This document shows positions 6,306-13,420 of a DNA stretch of 41,386 nucleotides, piece after piece. The position numbers and the translations under genes are program-made. Source of the DNA: a virus; IMG/VR virus record IMGVR_UViG_3300023113_000001, positions 1 to 41,386 of that record. The stretch is one strand, 5' to 3'. How positions within the stretch are numbered: position 1 is the first letter of the stretch; each line of letters begins with the position of its first letter. Below the pieces are notes generated by a model, which ran no database searches, had not been told where the DNA came from, and was given only the letters and a program-made list of their open reading frames with translations.

Positions 6306-7411
6306 TGGAGCCCATGCCCCGTCCTCGCTATCCTTACACTCACAGAGAAACCAGCCGGCACGGAAAGCCAGTCTGGTACTTCCGACGCGGCAAGGGCAAG
6401 CGCATTCGCCTGCCGGGCGATTACGGCAGCGAGTCGTTCAAGGCGGCTTATGAGGCGGCGCTGACGGGCGAGCCTATCGCCAAGCCTGCCGGAAGCAGCG
6501 CGGGCACCTTGCGATGGCTATGGGACCGCTACAGGGACAGCCAGGCATGGTCTGACCTATCCGTCGCAACCCGCCGCCAGCGCGAAAACATCATGAAGCA
6601 TGTCCTCGAAAACTCAGGCGACAAGGCGCTGTCTCTGGTGACGAGGAAGGCCATCATCGCGGGGCTCGACAGGCGCAAGAAGACGCCAGCCATGGCTAGG
6701 CATTTTCTGGAAACCATGCGCGGCCTGTTTATGTGGGGCGTCTATTCAGATCACGCGAAAGCCGACCCGACGTTTGGGATTAAAGCGTCCAAGCCGGCGA
6801 CAGACGGCCACCACACATGGACGGATGAGGAGTGCGACAGGTTCGAAGCCCGGTGGCCGATAGGAACGCGAGAGCGCCTTGCCTTTGACATCCTGCTTTA
6901 TACGGGCTTTCGGAGAGGCGACGCCGCGCGCTTTGGCCGCCAGAACGTTCGCAATGGCCTGATCCACATCACGACCGAAAAGAGCAAGGGCAAGGTAACG
7001 GTCATCCTGCCGCTGCTCCAGCCGCTCGCGGATTCAATCAATGCCACGCGCACCGGGGATCTGGCTTTCATCGCCAAGGCTGACGGTGCCGGTATGAGCA
7101 AGGAAGGATTTGGCAACTGGTTCGCGGAGGCGTGCGTTGCCGCTGGCGTGCCAGGAAGGGCGCACGGTCTCAGGAAGGCAGGCGCGACCAGAGCGGCGAA
7201 TCGCGGCGCATCCGATGCCCAGCTTGACGCCATCTTCGGCTGGAGCGGGCGCGGCATGGCTGCGCTCTACACGAAGAAAGCTAACCGGCAGAAGCTGGCC
7301 GAGGAGGCCGCATCGTTCCTGATGCCGGAACCGAAACCGAACACCTATTCCCGCACTTTGTTATCAGGTGCGGGGATGGGCTCGAAAACCGATGGAGATT
7401 CAACCCCTTAG
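6305..7411 (+). CDS. int: Tyrosine-type integrase
   Basis: A 368-residue recombinase starting MEPMPRPRYPYTH; the ATG at 6305 overlaps the previous stop and is preferred to the GTG at 6302. An N-terminal arm-binding segment and a core-binding domain (residues about 65-165) precede the catalytic domain. Visible active-site elements are Arg in TGFRRGDA (~204), basic KSKGKVTVI, HGLRK (~295), Trp in FGWSG in place of the usual second His, and the Tyr nucleophile in ALYTKKA. It catalyses site-specific integration and excision and is transcribed with the early plus operon. The attachment site is probably nearby but I could not identify a core. Confidence 0.95.
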   Translation: MEPMPRPRYPYTHRETSRHGKPVWYFRRGKGKRIRLPGDYGSESFKAAYEAALTGEPIAKPAGSSAGTLRWLWDRYRDSQAWSDLSVATRRQRENIMKHVLENSGDKALSLVTRKAIIAGLDRRKKTPAMARHFLETMRGLFMWGVYSDHAKADPTFGIKASKPATDGHHTWTDEECDRFEARWPIGTRERLAFDILLYTGFRRGDAARFGRQNVRNGLIHITTEKSKGKVTVILPLLQPLADSINATRTGDLAFIAKADGAGMSKEGFGNWFAEACVAAGVPGRAHGLRKAGATRAANRGASDAQLDAIFGWSGRGMAALYTKKANRQKLAEEAASFLMPEPKPNTYSRTLLSGAGMGSKTDGDSTP

Positions 7412-7420
7412 GAAAGGGGT
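7403..7420 (+). other. Hairpin over the integrase stop codon
   Basis: ACCCCTT-AGGA-AAGGGGT is a perfect 7-bp stem that contains the TAG stop. No U-run follows, so it could act with the terminator about 60 bases downstream. Confidence 0.5.
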
Positions 7421-7479
7421 GGTGGGGGAAGCAGGAGAGCCATATTTGGGCGTTTGCAATGGCTTGCCGATGGGTGCGG

Positions 7480-7514
7480 GCGTTTCGATCGCATTTGGCG
7501 CTAAACGCTTTTTT
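7480..7514 (+). terminator. Terminator after the integrase
   Basis: GCGTTT (7480-7485) pairs with AAACGC (7503-7508), followed directly by six T. The 17-base loop is long, so efficiency is uncertain. The 129-bp interval between integrase and the minus-strand RHH gene holds this hairpin and no gene I can see; attP may lie here. Confidence 0.6.
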
Positions 7515-7540
7515 GGCGCGTGCCCCGCACCTCCCCGCCC

Positions 7541-7732
7541 CTACTTCCCGCGCTCTCTGCGGCGGGTCGCGTCTTCAATAGCTTTCCGAACGAAGGCGGC
7601 AACGGTGCCGTCAGCAACAGCCTTCGCGCGGTTGAGCAGCGTTGTCGGGAGCCGGATCACGATGGTGCTGTGAGGCTCCTTGTCCGTGACCTTGGGCCTG
7701 CCGCGCTTGGGCTTTTCGGGGTCTGTCGTCAT
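7541..7732 (-). CDS. Ribbon-helix-helix DNA-binding protein (63 aa)
   Basis: Starts at MTTDPEKPKRGRPK. The basic, AT-hook-like KRGRPK tail is followed by the ribbon STIVIRLP and helices LLNRAKAVADG and VAAFVRKAIEDATRR, a CopG/Arc-type fold. It is transcribed away from the accessory block at 7808, from a shared intergenic region with paired promoters, so autoregulation and control of the rightward block are likely. It could be the antitoxin of an unrecognised pair. Confidence 0.8.
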   Translation of the reverse strand: MTTDPEKPKRGRPKVTDKEPHSTIVIRLPTTLLNRAKAVADGTVAAFVRKAIEDATRRRERGK

Positions 7733-7751
7733 TTTTCTCGCTAGCAATCAA

Positions 7752-7795
7752 TTGACCTGCCGGCAGATTATATGCTATCAATGAAATACGCAAGA
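7752..7795. promoter_or_regulatory. Divergent promoters of the RHH/accessory divergon
   Basis: On the plus strand, TTGACC (7752-7757), a 17-bp spacer and CTATCA (7775-7780) point toward the gene at 7808. On the minus strand, TCTTGC (7795-7790), a 17-bp spacer and a perfect TATAAT (7772-7767) point toward the RHH gene. The region also has the palindrome CTGCCGGCAG (7757-7766) and two direct repeats of the form AGCAATCAAT/TGCTATCAAT. These are candidate RHH operator sites. Confidence 0.6.
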
Positions 7796-7807
7796 GAGGC
7801 ATGGAAC

Positions 7808-8242
7808 ATGAGCAAGCGTTGGACAGAAGATGAGGACCGTTTCATCCATTCCTGCTTTGAGGCTGTGGGCGACTATATCGGCCCGCATGACCTTGGCCGT
7901 CCGGCTGGCGCCGCCGCAAAGCGAGCGGCCTTCTTGAAGCAGTCAGGGGCTTGGGACGCCCTTGATCGCAGGGTGCGTGCAGAGCGCGACTACCGAAAGG
8001 CTGTCGGCGCAAGGCTTCTGGACGACGACGCCGATTATCCGGAAGGGAGCCATCTGGCGGCTCTCCGAACCGCTCGGGCTTACGTCGCTGACGCCGCCGC
8101 CGACCAAGAGCAGAAGGCAGAATCCTTCCGAGGCTACACGCGGCTTTACGAGAAAGAAATGGCGCGGCTTGTTCCGATCCGCGCCGACCTTGCCGCTATC
8201 GACGCCGTGTTGCCCTCGTCTTCGTCGGAGGGCGAGCAATGA
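7808..8242 (+). CDS. Unknown protein, first gene of accessory block (144 aa)
   Basis: Starts at MSKRWTEDEDRF behind GAGAGG, preferred over an upstream ATG at 7772 that overlaps the promoter. The protein is charged and mainly helical, with a Myb/SANT-like beginning (WTEDEDRFIHSCFEAVGDYI) and a long helical centre. It has its own promoter separate from the integrase operon, typical of genes expressed in lysogens. Confidence 0.75.
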   Translation: MSKRWTEDEDRFIHSCFEAVGDYIGPHDLGRPAGAAAKRAAFLKQSGAWDALDRRVRAERDYRKAVGARLLDDDADYPEGSHLAALRTARAYVADAAADQEQKAESFRGYTRLYEKEMARLVPIRADLAAIDAVLPSSSSEGEQ

Positions 8243-8454
8243 ACGGGCGGGCGTCACAGGCTGACATGCGGACGGCCCCGCGCGATGGGAGACTGATATG
8301 GCTTTTCTCAAAGGACGAATGGAGTGGTCCGCGCGCGGGATACTGGTTTCGTTCGTCTGGCGCTAGCTGGTGGCGCGCGTTGACTGGCGAATGGATTAAT
8401 GGCGCGACGAGCTGGTCTGACAGTCCGCTCCCCTCCCCCACCCCAGAAGGATGA
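8239..8454 (+). CDS. Small Trp-rich phage protein (71 aa)
   Basis: ATGA overlap with the preceding gene. DMRTAPRDGRLIWLFSKDEWSGPRAGYW resembles the N-terminal half of a common small phage protein in which a T-APRDG-I motif precedes aromatic residues. Role unknown. The 3' end (PSPTPEG) coincides with the first copy of a 17-bp direct repeat. Confidence 0.7.
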   Translation: MNGRASQADMRTAPRDGRLIWLFSKDEWSGPRAGYWFRSSGASWWRALTGEWINGATSWSDSPLPSPTPEG

Positions 8455-8508
8455 AAGGCTCCTGAACCTAGCGGATGCCACAAATAATCCACACCCCAGA
8501 AGGATGAA
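8439..8508 (+). repeat. 17-bp direct repeat enclosing motif copy C
   Basis: CACCCCAGAAGGATGAA occurs at 8439-8455 and 8492-8508. The 53-bp period contains the dispersed motif at 8470-8482 (AGCGGATGCCACA). The second copy supplies the ribosome binding site of the gene at 8512. Removing one period would put AAGGATGA directly after the upstream gene, so this looks like an inserted or duplicated segment. Confidence 0.75.
8470..8482 (+). repeat. Dispersed motif, copy C
   Basis: AGCGGATGCCACA followed by the A/T-rich string AATAAT. It shares 12 bases with copy D and 10 with copies A and B, and lies 30 bases before the start codon at 8512. Confidence 0.65.
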
Positions 8509-8511
8509 GCC

Positions 8512-8784
8512 ATGAGCGAGACGAAGCTGACGGAGGCGCAGCGGGAGCAATTGACGAAGCTCAGGGATCTCAGAATGCCCGCCAGTATGTCCAAGTGCGG
8601 ATGGCCGGGGTTCCCAGAGCGCTACGTGGACTTGCGAACGATGCCGGCTCTTTTGAACCAAGGGCTTGTCGAGTGCGGGCAGCACGTAGCGCCTAGCCCA
8701 TCATCGTCAACCGGAATGATCCGAGGCGTGTGGTGGCGCATTACCCCCGCCGGTCGCGCCGCCCTCTCGGAAGGGGAACGGTGA
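8512..8784 (+). CDS. Unknown accessory protein (90 aa)
   Basis: Starts MSETKLTEAQREQLTKL behind AAGGATGAAGCC. The pattern of an initial helix, a central GWPGFPERYVDLRTMPALLNQG and a C-terminal WWRITPAGRAAL resembles a small winged-helix or HTH-like fold (TPAGRAAL endings occur in such proteins). It may therefore bind DNA; function unknown. Confidence 0.7.
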   Translation: MSETKLTEAQREQLTKLRDLRMPASMSKCGWPGFPERYVDLRTMPALLNQGLVECGQHVAPSPSSSTGMIRGVWWRITPAGRAALSEGER

Positions 8785-9023
8785 TGGGGGCGTTCGGAGC
8801 AGTCCAGATTGTCGAGAGCGCTCACATGACGGAGGCGTTTGAGGATTGGTCGCGCGTGCGATCTCCGGCGCGAGCGTCGCGGCGCCTGAAGCGGGGCTTC
8901 CGGCAGAATATCACGTACGGGCGCAAGCCCTGCGCCAAGCAGATCAACGGCGTGATTTACGCGCACCCCGAGATCGTCAGGCAGTTGCGCGCCTCCATCC
9001 CTCTGCCCAAGGAGCCCACATGA
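8784..9023 (+). CDS. Unknown accessory protein (79 aa)
   Basis: TGATG overlap fixes the start at MGAFGAVQ. A basic centre (SRRLKRGFRQNITYGRKP) and ending INGVIYAHPEIVRQLRASI. No family recognised; charge suggests nucleic-acid contact. Confidence 0.65.
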   Translation: MGAFGAVQIVESAHMTEAFEDWSRVRSPARASRRLKRGFRQNITYGRKPCAKQINGVIYAHPEIVRQLRASIPLPKEPT

Positions 9024-9643
9024 CCATCCTCGAAGACCTCAAGACCGGGCGGCTGGTGGTCGCGCCGAGGGAGGCACTAGCCGACCTCTGCAACGCAGTG
9101 ATGGCGGACATTTCAGAGGCAAAACGCCGTCTCGACGCCGACACCCCGAAAGACGCGCCAGTGCATCCTGTGTCCGCCTTCTTGACCGGCACGGCCCTGC
9201 ACATAGGCAAAGCTCGCGCCACCACCGACCACACCGCAGGGCTTATTGCCCTGGTCGAGGGGATGGAGGCGACATCTCAGGGCTTGGCCCGCGATGCGGA
9301 GTTCAATGGCGGCGCCGCTGATAGCTGGAAAGCCGAAGCCGAAAAGCAGAAAGAGCGGGCGGAGAAGTTCATGTGGCAGGTGCGCGACACTTGCACGCGC
9401 GCCGAAGCCGCCGAAGCCCGCGCCCTCGCCGCCGAGGCAGAGCGGGATGCGCTCAGGGAGGCGCTGGCGCCGTTCGGGAGCGGTGCGGTTGTCTTCTACG
9501 AGAACGAGCCGGACGACTGCGTTTTGTCCCTCGGGCGATGGAAATACCAAGAGGACGGACGCGCCCGCTTCTATGCCGATGTGCAATTCACAGTGGCCGA
9601 CTTCCGCCGCGCCCGCCAAGCCATCAAGGAGGCCAGCGAATGA
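9020..9643 (+). CDS. Phage protein with coiled-coil centre (207 aa)
   Basis: Starts MTILEDLKTGRLVV. Residues about 95-150 form an alanine- and glutamate-rich coiled coil (EAEKQKERAEKFMW, RAEAAEARALAAEAERDAL). The C-terminus (WKYQEDGRARFYADVQFTVADFRRARQAI) matches a recurring module of Ea22-like phage proteins. Role unknown; Ea22-type genes belong to non-essential early regions. Confidence 0.75.
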   Translation: MTILEDLKTGRLVVAPREALADLCNAVMADISEAKRRLDADTPKDAPVHPVSAFLTGTALHIGKARATTDHTAGLIALVEGMEATSQGLARDAEFNGGAADSWKAEAEKQKERAEKFMWQVRDTCTRAEAAEARALAAEAERDALREALAPFGSGAVVFYENEPDDCVLSLGRWKYQEDGRARFYADVQFTVADFRRARQAIKEASE

Positions 9644-10035
9644 TTGACGAGGGGCTTGACGAGATCGTCAAAGCGGCTTGGCGCAAAGCCAGAGGGCCGC
9701 TTGTCGGCGCCAGCGACGGGCAGACCTACGTCGTACCGGCGCTGACCAATGACCTGATGCGCGACATCTGCCGCGCCGCCATCACCGCCTACCTATCCGC
9801 CAGCGCGGAGCCGGTGGCGTGGCGGCACAAAAAGCGCGGCGGGCTTTATGAAATCGTCGGCGAGGCGCAGGTGCAGACCAACCACCCGCTAGAGGACTAT
9901 GAGCTTGTGGTAGTCTACCGCTCGCTCAATACGCCCGACATTGACGACCCGAAGTCTCCGATGAAGGGCGAGCTATGGGCGAGACCGAAGGCCGAATTTT
10001 ACGATGGCCGCTTTGAGGAGGCCCCCAATGTCTGA
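9640..10035 (+). CDS. Phage protein of mosaic type (131 aa)
   Basis: Starts MIDEGLDEIVKAAWRKA in an ATGA overlap. The segment SAEPVAWRHKKRGGLYEIVGEA followed by LVVVYRSLN recalls the common phage module in which PVAWR is followed by a yrpLY-type turn. It probably serves as a variable accessory protein; no enzymatic motif. Confidence 0.7.
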   Translation: MIDEGLDEIVKAAWRKARGPLVGASDGQTYVVPALTNDLMRDICRAAITAYLSASAEPVAWRHKKRGGLYEIVGEAQVQTNHPLEDYELVVVYRSLNTPDIDDPKSPMKGELWARPKAEFYDGRFEEAPNV

Positions 10036-10189
10036 CATCACGGAGGAGGAGATCGCGAGGGCTGTTCCTTGGCCGATAGGCTGGGATGGGAAGCCGAAGC
10101 CGTTTACGAAGCTGACGCATGCCGAGCGCCGCCGTCTCATGGCGGCCAAGCGCGTTTCGATCCCAGCCGCCGCCATCCGCAAGGGCTAG
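10028..10189 (+). CDS. Small unknown protein (53 aa)
   Basis: Starts MSDITEEEIARAVPWP. The 5' end overlaps the preceding gene by 8 bases. The C-terminal half is basic (HAERRRLMAAKRVS). No family recognised. Confidence 0.6.
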   Translation: MSDITEEEIARAVPWPIGWDGKPKPFTKLTHAERRRLMAAKRVSIPAAAIRKG

Positions 10190-10214
10190 ACTAGCCCGCT
10201 ACCAGAGGAAGGGA

Positions 10215-10460
10215 ATGGGGATGAGGATCAGGTGCCAGCTTTGCAATAAGATGGTGCGCGACAAGCCCCTAATCGGCACGACGCACTTCTGCCTTAGCCC
10301 TGTGGATCGCGTCCACCGCCGTTGGCACCTCCGACAGGGCCGGTGGATGATTGAACAGCAACGGCAGATGATGGCCGTGCCGGCTGATGAACGGGGCCTT
10401 GGCTATCTTGCACGGTTGCCCGCCCCTACTCCCTCACGATCTCCTGAGCAGCCTGAGTAA
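10215..10460 (+). CDS. Small zinc-finger-like protein (81 aa)
   Basis: Starts MGMRIRCQLCNKMV with GAGGAAGGG before it. CQLC near the N-terminus and a Cys/His cluster (THFCLSPVDRVHRRWH) could bind zinc. The last 35 bases overlap the convergent DUF3310 gene, so the two are antisense at their 3' ends. It closes the plus-strand accessory block. Confidence 0.6.
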   Translation: MGMRIRCQLCNKMVRDKPLIGTTHFCLSPVDRVHRRWHLRQGRWMIEQQRQMMAVPADERGLGYLARLPAPTPSRSPEQPE

Positions 10461-10656
10461 GGCGCGCGATCTCCCGCTCAACGTACCAGCGCGCTTTCTG
10501 CAAGTCCTGGGTCGGGTCGGAATCCTTCAGCCCAGCCCGCCATATGTACTTCATCGCGTTGCCTAGGTTGAAGTTCATGTGCTCTGTGATCGTGATGCAC
10601 TCAACGCCAGAGGGGTGGGCTCGGTAGTGATCGGGGTGGTTGACGGGATCGGGCAT
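10426..10656 (-). CDS. DUF3310 protein
   Basis: A 76-residue protein starting MPDPVNHPDHYR. The order VNHPDHY, then GVECITITEHMNFNLGNAMKY, then IWRAGLKD and LQKARWYVEREI is diagnostic of DUF3310, a widespread phage family sometimes annotated as nucleotide-kinase-like but without established activity. It lies on the minus strand inside the plus arm and is probably read with the small frame starting at 10787. Confidence 0.92.
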   Translation of the reverse strand: MPDPVNHPDHYRAHPSGVECITITEHMNFNLGNAMKYIWRAGLKDSDPTQDLQKARWYVEREIARLTQAAQEIVRE

Positions 10657-10787
10657 TCGCACATCCAAATCATGACGAGACTGTAGGCCATGTGGTGACA
10701 GGGACGGTCCTCTATCTGGACCATCCACCCTAGCGACAGGTGCGCTTCGACCTCATCGAGGCGCACGTATTTTACTATGCAATCCAT
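10575..10787 (-). CDS. Small protein overlapping DUF3310 (70 aa, possibly extended by frameshift)
   Basis: Starts MDCIVKYVRLDEVEAHLSLGW, a beginning typical of a small phage protein (YV-LDEVEA-L--GW, then AYSLVMIW). In such proteins the end usually follows the SVLMIW-like motif, at about 10665 here. The frame instead runs 82 bases into the DUF3310 gene with an unrelated Ser/Thr/Pro-rich tail, so a lost stop or a one-base change near 10656 is possible. Confidence 0.5.
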   Translation of the reverse strand: MDCIVKYVRLDEVEAHLSLGWMVQIEDRPCHHMAYSLVMIWMCECPIPSTTPITTEPTPLALSASRSQST

Positions 10788-10832
10788 ACAGATGCGAGTT
10801 AGTATGCGGCTTGATTCAACGGAGTTGGAACC

Positions 10833-11669
10833 ATGTCGCTCCCTCGCCAAGTTAAAGATGCAACTGGGCTCCGGTTTGGGCGCCTGACCGTCTCAGGGTT
10901 TGTAGATACTGTCCGCACGCCGGGCGGCGCGAGCGCTAGGTGGCTTTGCGTTTGCGACTGTGGGAACACAACCACGGTGCATGGTTCGCTACTCAGGAAC
11001 GGTAACACAAAAAGCTGTGGCTGTTTGGCACGAGACGCCGTGACCCGGCGGAACGCCAAGCATGGCTTGACGCGGACGCCCGAGTACACGGCATGGGTCA
11101 ACATGATTGGTCGTTGTTACAAGCCGAAAAGCTCAAACTACAAGCACTACGGCGGGCGTGGCATCACCGTTTGCGATAGATGGCGGTTTGGCGAAGGCGG
11201 CAAAAGCGGCGTTGAGTGCTTCCTGTCTGATATGGGTAAGAAGCCTCACCCGAAATGGTCGCTTGACCGATACCCGGATCAGGATGGCCCGTACTCTCCC
11301 GACAATTGCCGGTGGGCGTCGCAAGCCGACCAAATCCGCAATAGCACCTGCGTCACGCCGGTAGAGACCAGCAGCGGGACAATGTGCATAATCGACGCGG
11401 CGGCGGCAAGCGGCCAGCCTTACGGTCGGCTTCGATCCCGGCTTCGCTATGGCTGGGATCAGGAGACGGCGTTGGCGCGCCCCTTGGTTGAGCCGAACAG
11501 ATACCCCTATAAGGGCGAGATGCTAACCATCGGGGAGGCTGCGAAACGGTCAACCATAGGCATCAGTGGGATAACAAGGCGGCTCAGAATGGGCTGGGAT
11601 TTTGAGGCGGCGGTTGATACGCCTCCGCAGAAGACCGGACCTAAGCCGCGCGCTTCACAAGGAAGTTAA
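10833..11669 (+). CDS. Homing-endonuclease-like protein with zinc ribbon and SLDRYPD core
   Basis: A 278-residue protein with GGAG before the ATG. RFGRLTVSG and a CVCDCGN/SCGCL zinc ribbon (residues about 35-70) are followed by YTAWVNMIGRCYKP, YGGRGITVCDRW, DMGKKP and WSLDRYPDQDGPYSPDNCRW, the layout of a phage homing-endonuclease family related to AP2/HNH enzymes. The C-terminus has two similar repeats (GRLRSRLRYGWDQETAL and SGITRRLRMGWDFEAAV), probably DNA-reading modules. It is a lone gene between the converging arms; its last 29 bases overlap the metallophosphoesterase gene. Likely selfish DNA. Confidence 0.85.
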   Translation: MSLPRQVKDATGLRFGRLTVSGFVDTVRTPGGASARWLCVCDCGNTTTVHGSLLRNGNTKSCGCLARDAVTRRNAKHGLTRTPEYTAWVNMIGRCYKPKSSNYKHYGGRGITVCDRWRFGEGGKSGVECFLSDMGKKPHPKWSLDRYPDQDGPYSPDNCRWASQADQIRNSTCVTPVETSSGTMCIIDAAAASGQPYGRLRSRLRYGWDQETALARPLVEPNRYPYKGEMLTIGEAAKRSTIGISGITRRLRMGWDFEAAVDTPPQKTGPKPRASQGS

Positions 11670-12687
11670 GCCAGTCCACGCCTTCCTCAATCGACGGGGC
11701 AACCCACACTCTGCCCCGTTCCGTCTCAGGCTTGGCCGGGTTGATGATGACCAGCGCAGACGGGTGCATGGGCTTGGGTCTGAACTGGCCGGTGACAGCG
11801 TATGTGTCCGCTCGCTTGTAGCCAGACAGGCGCAAAAGCTGCGTCACGAAGCCGTCAGCGTTGATCAGCCCGCCATCCTCGCCAAGATGCAGATGGCCAG
11901 CGACAAGCAGATGATCGCGGAAGCCCGTCGTCACCTCGCGCTTCAGCCCGTGCATGTCGTTCCAGATCGACTGGCCCTTGAAGTTGTGGCGGGCATGGAC
12001 GCGGGTTTGCGCCCCGCATGGATGATGCAGGGCGAGCCGGAGGGCATCGGCCTCGTAAATCCCGACGCGGGCTTTTGTGATCCATTTGAGAGGATCGTTG
12101 CGCCCGTTCCATGCGTCGTGATTTCCGCCAACAAGGCCCAACCAATTGACGCCAGGGTAGGAGAACATCCATTCGGCCAAACGCCACCCATCGGTAGCTT
12201 TGACGGAAGATGAAGCATACAGCCGTTCTAATCGGCCAACCCACGAATCCGTAACGTCCCCGATATTAACGGCCATGATGCGGGGCTGCTTGGCGATGGT
12301 GGCCAGATCGGCCTCGATGCGCTGGAAATCGCAGCCGTCATTGTCAAGATGGGGGTCGCCCATGCACCAGATCCCGACAGGGCCGGGCATGGTGAGCTTG
12401 ACGGGGATCAGGCTGCGCGCCTCGTGCGCTTCAATCGTGCGCTGGCCGATCTCGCGCTTGCGGGCAATGAGCGCGTCAAGCGGTTCGTCCCGACTGGGCA
12501 GCGGGGCGATGTGGTAAGGTCTCTCCGGCTCATCGGCGCCGAAGAACTTGGGCGCCCTGCGGATGCGATGCTGGAAAGCCGAGCGGGATAAATCAAGCGC
12601 CTCTGCGGCCTCGACTTGGTTGCCATACTTCGCGAGAGCGTCAACAGCCGCTTGACACATCTCGCGCGTCAGCTTGGGAGGCGACAT
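11641..12687 (-). CDS. HTH-metallophosphoesterase
   Basis: A 348-residue protein starting MSPPKLTREM (TGATG overlap with the upstream gene). Residues 5-45 form a Fis-like HTH (NQVEAAEALDLSRSAFQHRIRR). The rest is a calcineurin-like phosphoesterase with GDPHLD (~110), GDVTDSW, GGNHD, a later His and GHLH, the usual two-metal ligands. Family members hydrolyse phosphomono- or diesters, including nucleic acids. It is the last gene of the late operon, behind the lysis genes, so it is probably not structural. The substrate cannot be told from sequence. Confidence 0.88.
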   Translation of the reverse strand: MSPPKLTREMCQAAVDALAKYGNQVEAAEALDLSRSAFQHRIRRAPKFFGADEPERPYHIAPLPSRDEPLDALIARKREIGQRTIEAHEARSLIPVKLTMPGPVGIWCMGDPHLDNDGCDFQRIEADLATIAKQPRIMAVNIGDVTDSWVGRLERLYASSSVKATDGWRLAEWMFSYPGVNWLGLVGGNHDAWNGRNDPLKWITKARVGIYEADALRLALHHPCGAQTRVHARHNFKGQSIWNDMHGLKREVTTGFRDHLLVAGHLHLGEDGGLINADGFVTQLLRLSGYKRADTYAVTGQFRPKPMHPSALVIINPAKPETERGRVWVAPSIEEGVDWLNFLVKRAA

Positions 12688-12992
12688 CAGCCAGCCCTCT
12701 TGAATAGCTGGCCGACGAGATGCCACCGATCTTGCATGTAGAACATGAAGCCGACGATGCCGGCTGATGCCCACAAAATGCGCTTGCCGAGCCAGCCAAG
12801 GGCGCCTGCCGTGCTGATGGCCTTCTGGCCTAGCTCGACAGTCGGCGCCATGGAATCCACTTTGGCCGATAGCGCCTTGATCTTTTCGTCTTGGGCTTCG
12901 GTCAGGCGGATGATAAGATCGAGTTTCGCGTCTTGGCCTTTCAGATGGTCTTCCACGCGATCGATCCGGTCAGACATAGCAACGGCGGCCAT
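12687..12992 (-). CDS. Coiled-coil membrane protein of the lysis cassette (101 aa)
   Basis: Residues about 6-50 form a heptad-rich coiled coil (DRIDRVEDHLKGQDAKLDLI and onward); residues about 65-88 (LGWLGKRILWASAGIVGFMF) form one membrane segment, with a positive C-terminus. This resembles XhlA-type holin partners. Its place next to the holin-like and endolysin genes supports a lysis role; it could also be a spanin-like component, though no lipobox is seen. Confidence 0.7.
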   Translation of the reverse strand: MAAVAMSDRIDRVEDHLKGQDAKLDLIIRLTEAQDEKIKALSAKVDSMAPTVELGQKAISTAGALGWLGKRILWASAGIVGFMFYMQDRWHLVGQLFKRAG

Positions 12993-12994
12993 CG

Positions 12995-13420
12995 TCAGGT
13001 GCCCTTGATCGGGCGGGTGGTGGTGATGCGACCATAGATCGACACAACCATCCCGATGCCGCTGGACACGGCCACAAGGCCCGTCACAAGCGTCTGTGCA
13101 TCCTCAGGGGATAGGGCATAGCCGAGCAGGCCGAGAACCGGCGCAAGGCCCGCCACAAGGGCGCCCCAGATGGCGTGGGACTGATACCAGGCGACAGGGG
13201 TTGAGAGCTTGGCGACTTCGGGCTGGGCAAGCACGCGCTCGATGACCTGAGCGGCGATGGCGTCAGCGTCGAGCGTCACGGGCGGGGCGATGGGCGGGGC
13301 CATCGGGGAAGCGTCCTGCGCCTTGGCGATGGTCTTGACGACATCGCGGGCAACGGGCGGAATGACCTGTTCGATAGCGCCGTTGACGGCCCCGGCGATG
13401 ATGGCTGCAAGGTTGATCAC
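12995..13420 (-). CDS. Holin-like membrane protein (141 aa)
   Basis: An N-terminal hydrophobic helix (LAAIIAGAVNGAIEQVI), a proline- and alanine-rich linker, and two membrane segments near the end (AIWGALVAGLAPVLGLLGY and TLVTGLVAVSSGIGMVVSI) with a short basic tail. Size, topology and the 4-base overlap with the endolysin gene point to a holin that releases endolysin to the cell wall. Holin families diverge strongly, so the assignment rests on context. Confidence 0.7.
   Translation of the reverse strand: MINLAAIIAGAVNGAIEQVIPPVARDVVKTIAKAQDASPMAPPIAPPVTLDADAIAAQVIERVLAQPEVAKLSTPVAWYQSHAIWGALVAGLAPVLGLLGYALSPEDAQTLVTGLVAVSSGIGMVVSIYGRITTTRPIKGT

Noticed and set aside
7412-7479. attP core next to the integrase
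   Set aside because: No tRNA 3' end or clear core-repeat arrangement seen; cannot be defined without the host integration site.
7541-7732. RHH protein as antitoxin of a toxin-antitoxin pair
   Set aside because: No toxin-like partner overlaps or follows it on the same strand; the neighbour is divergent.
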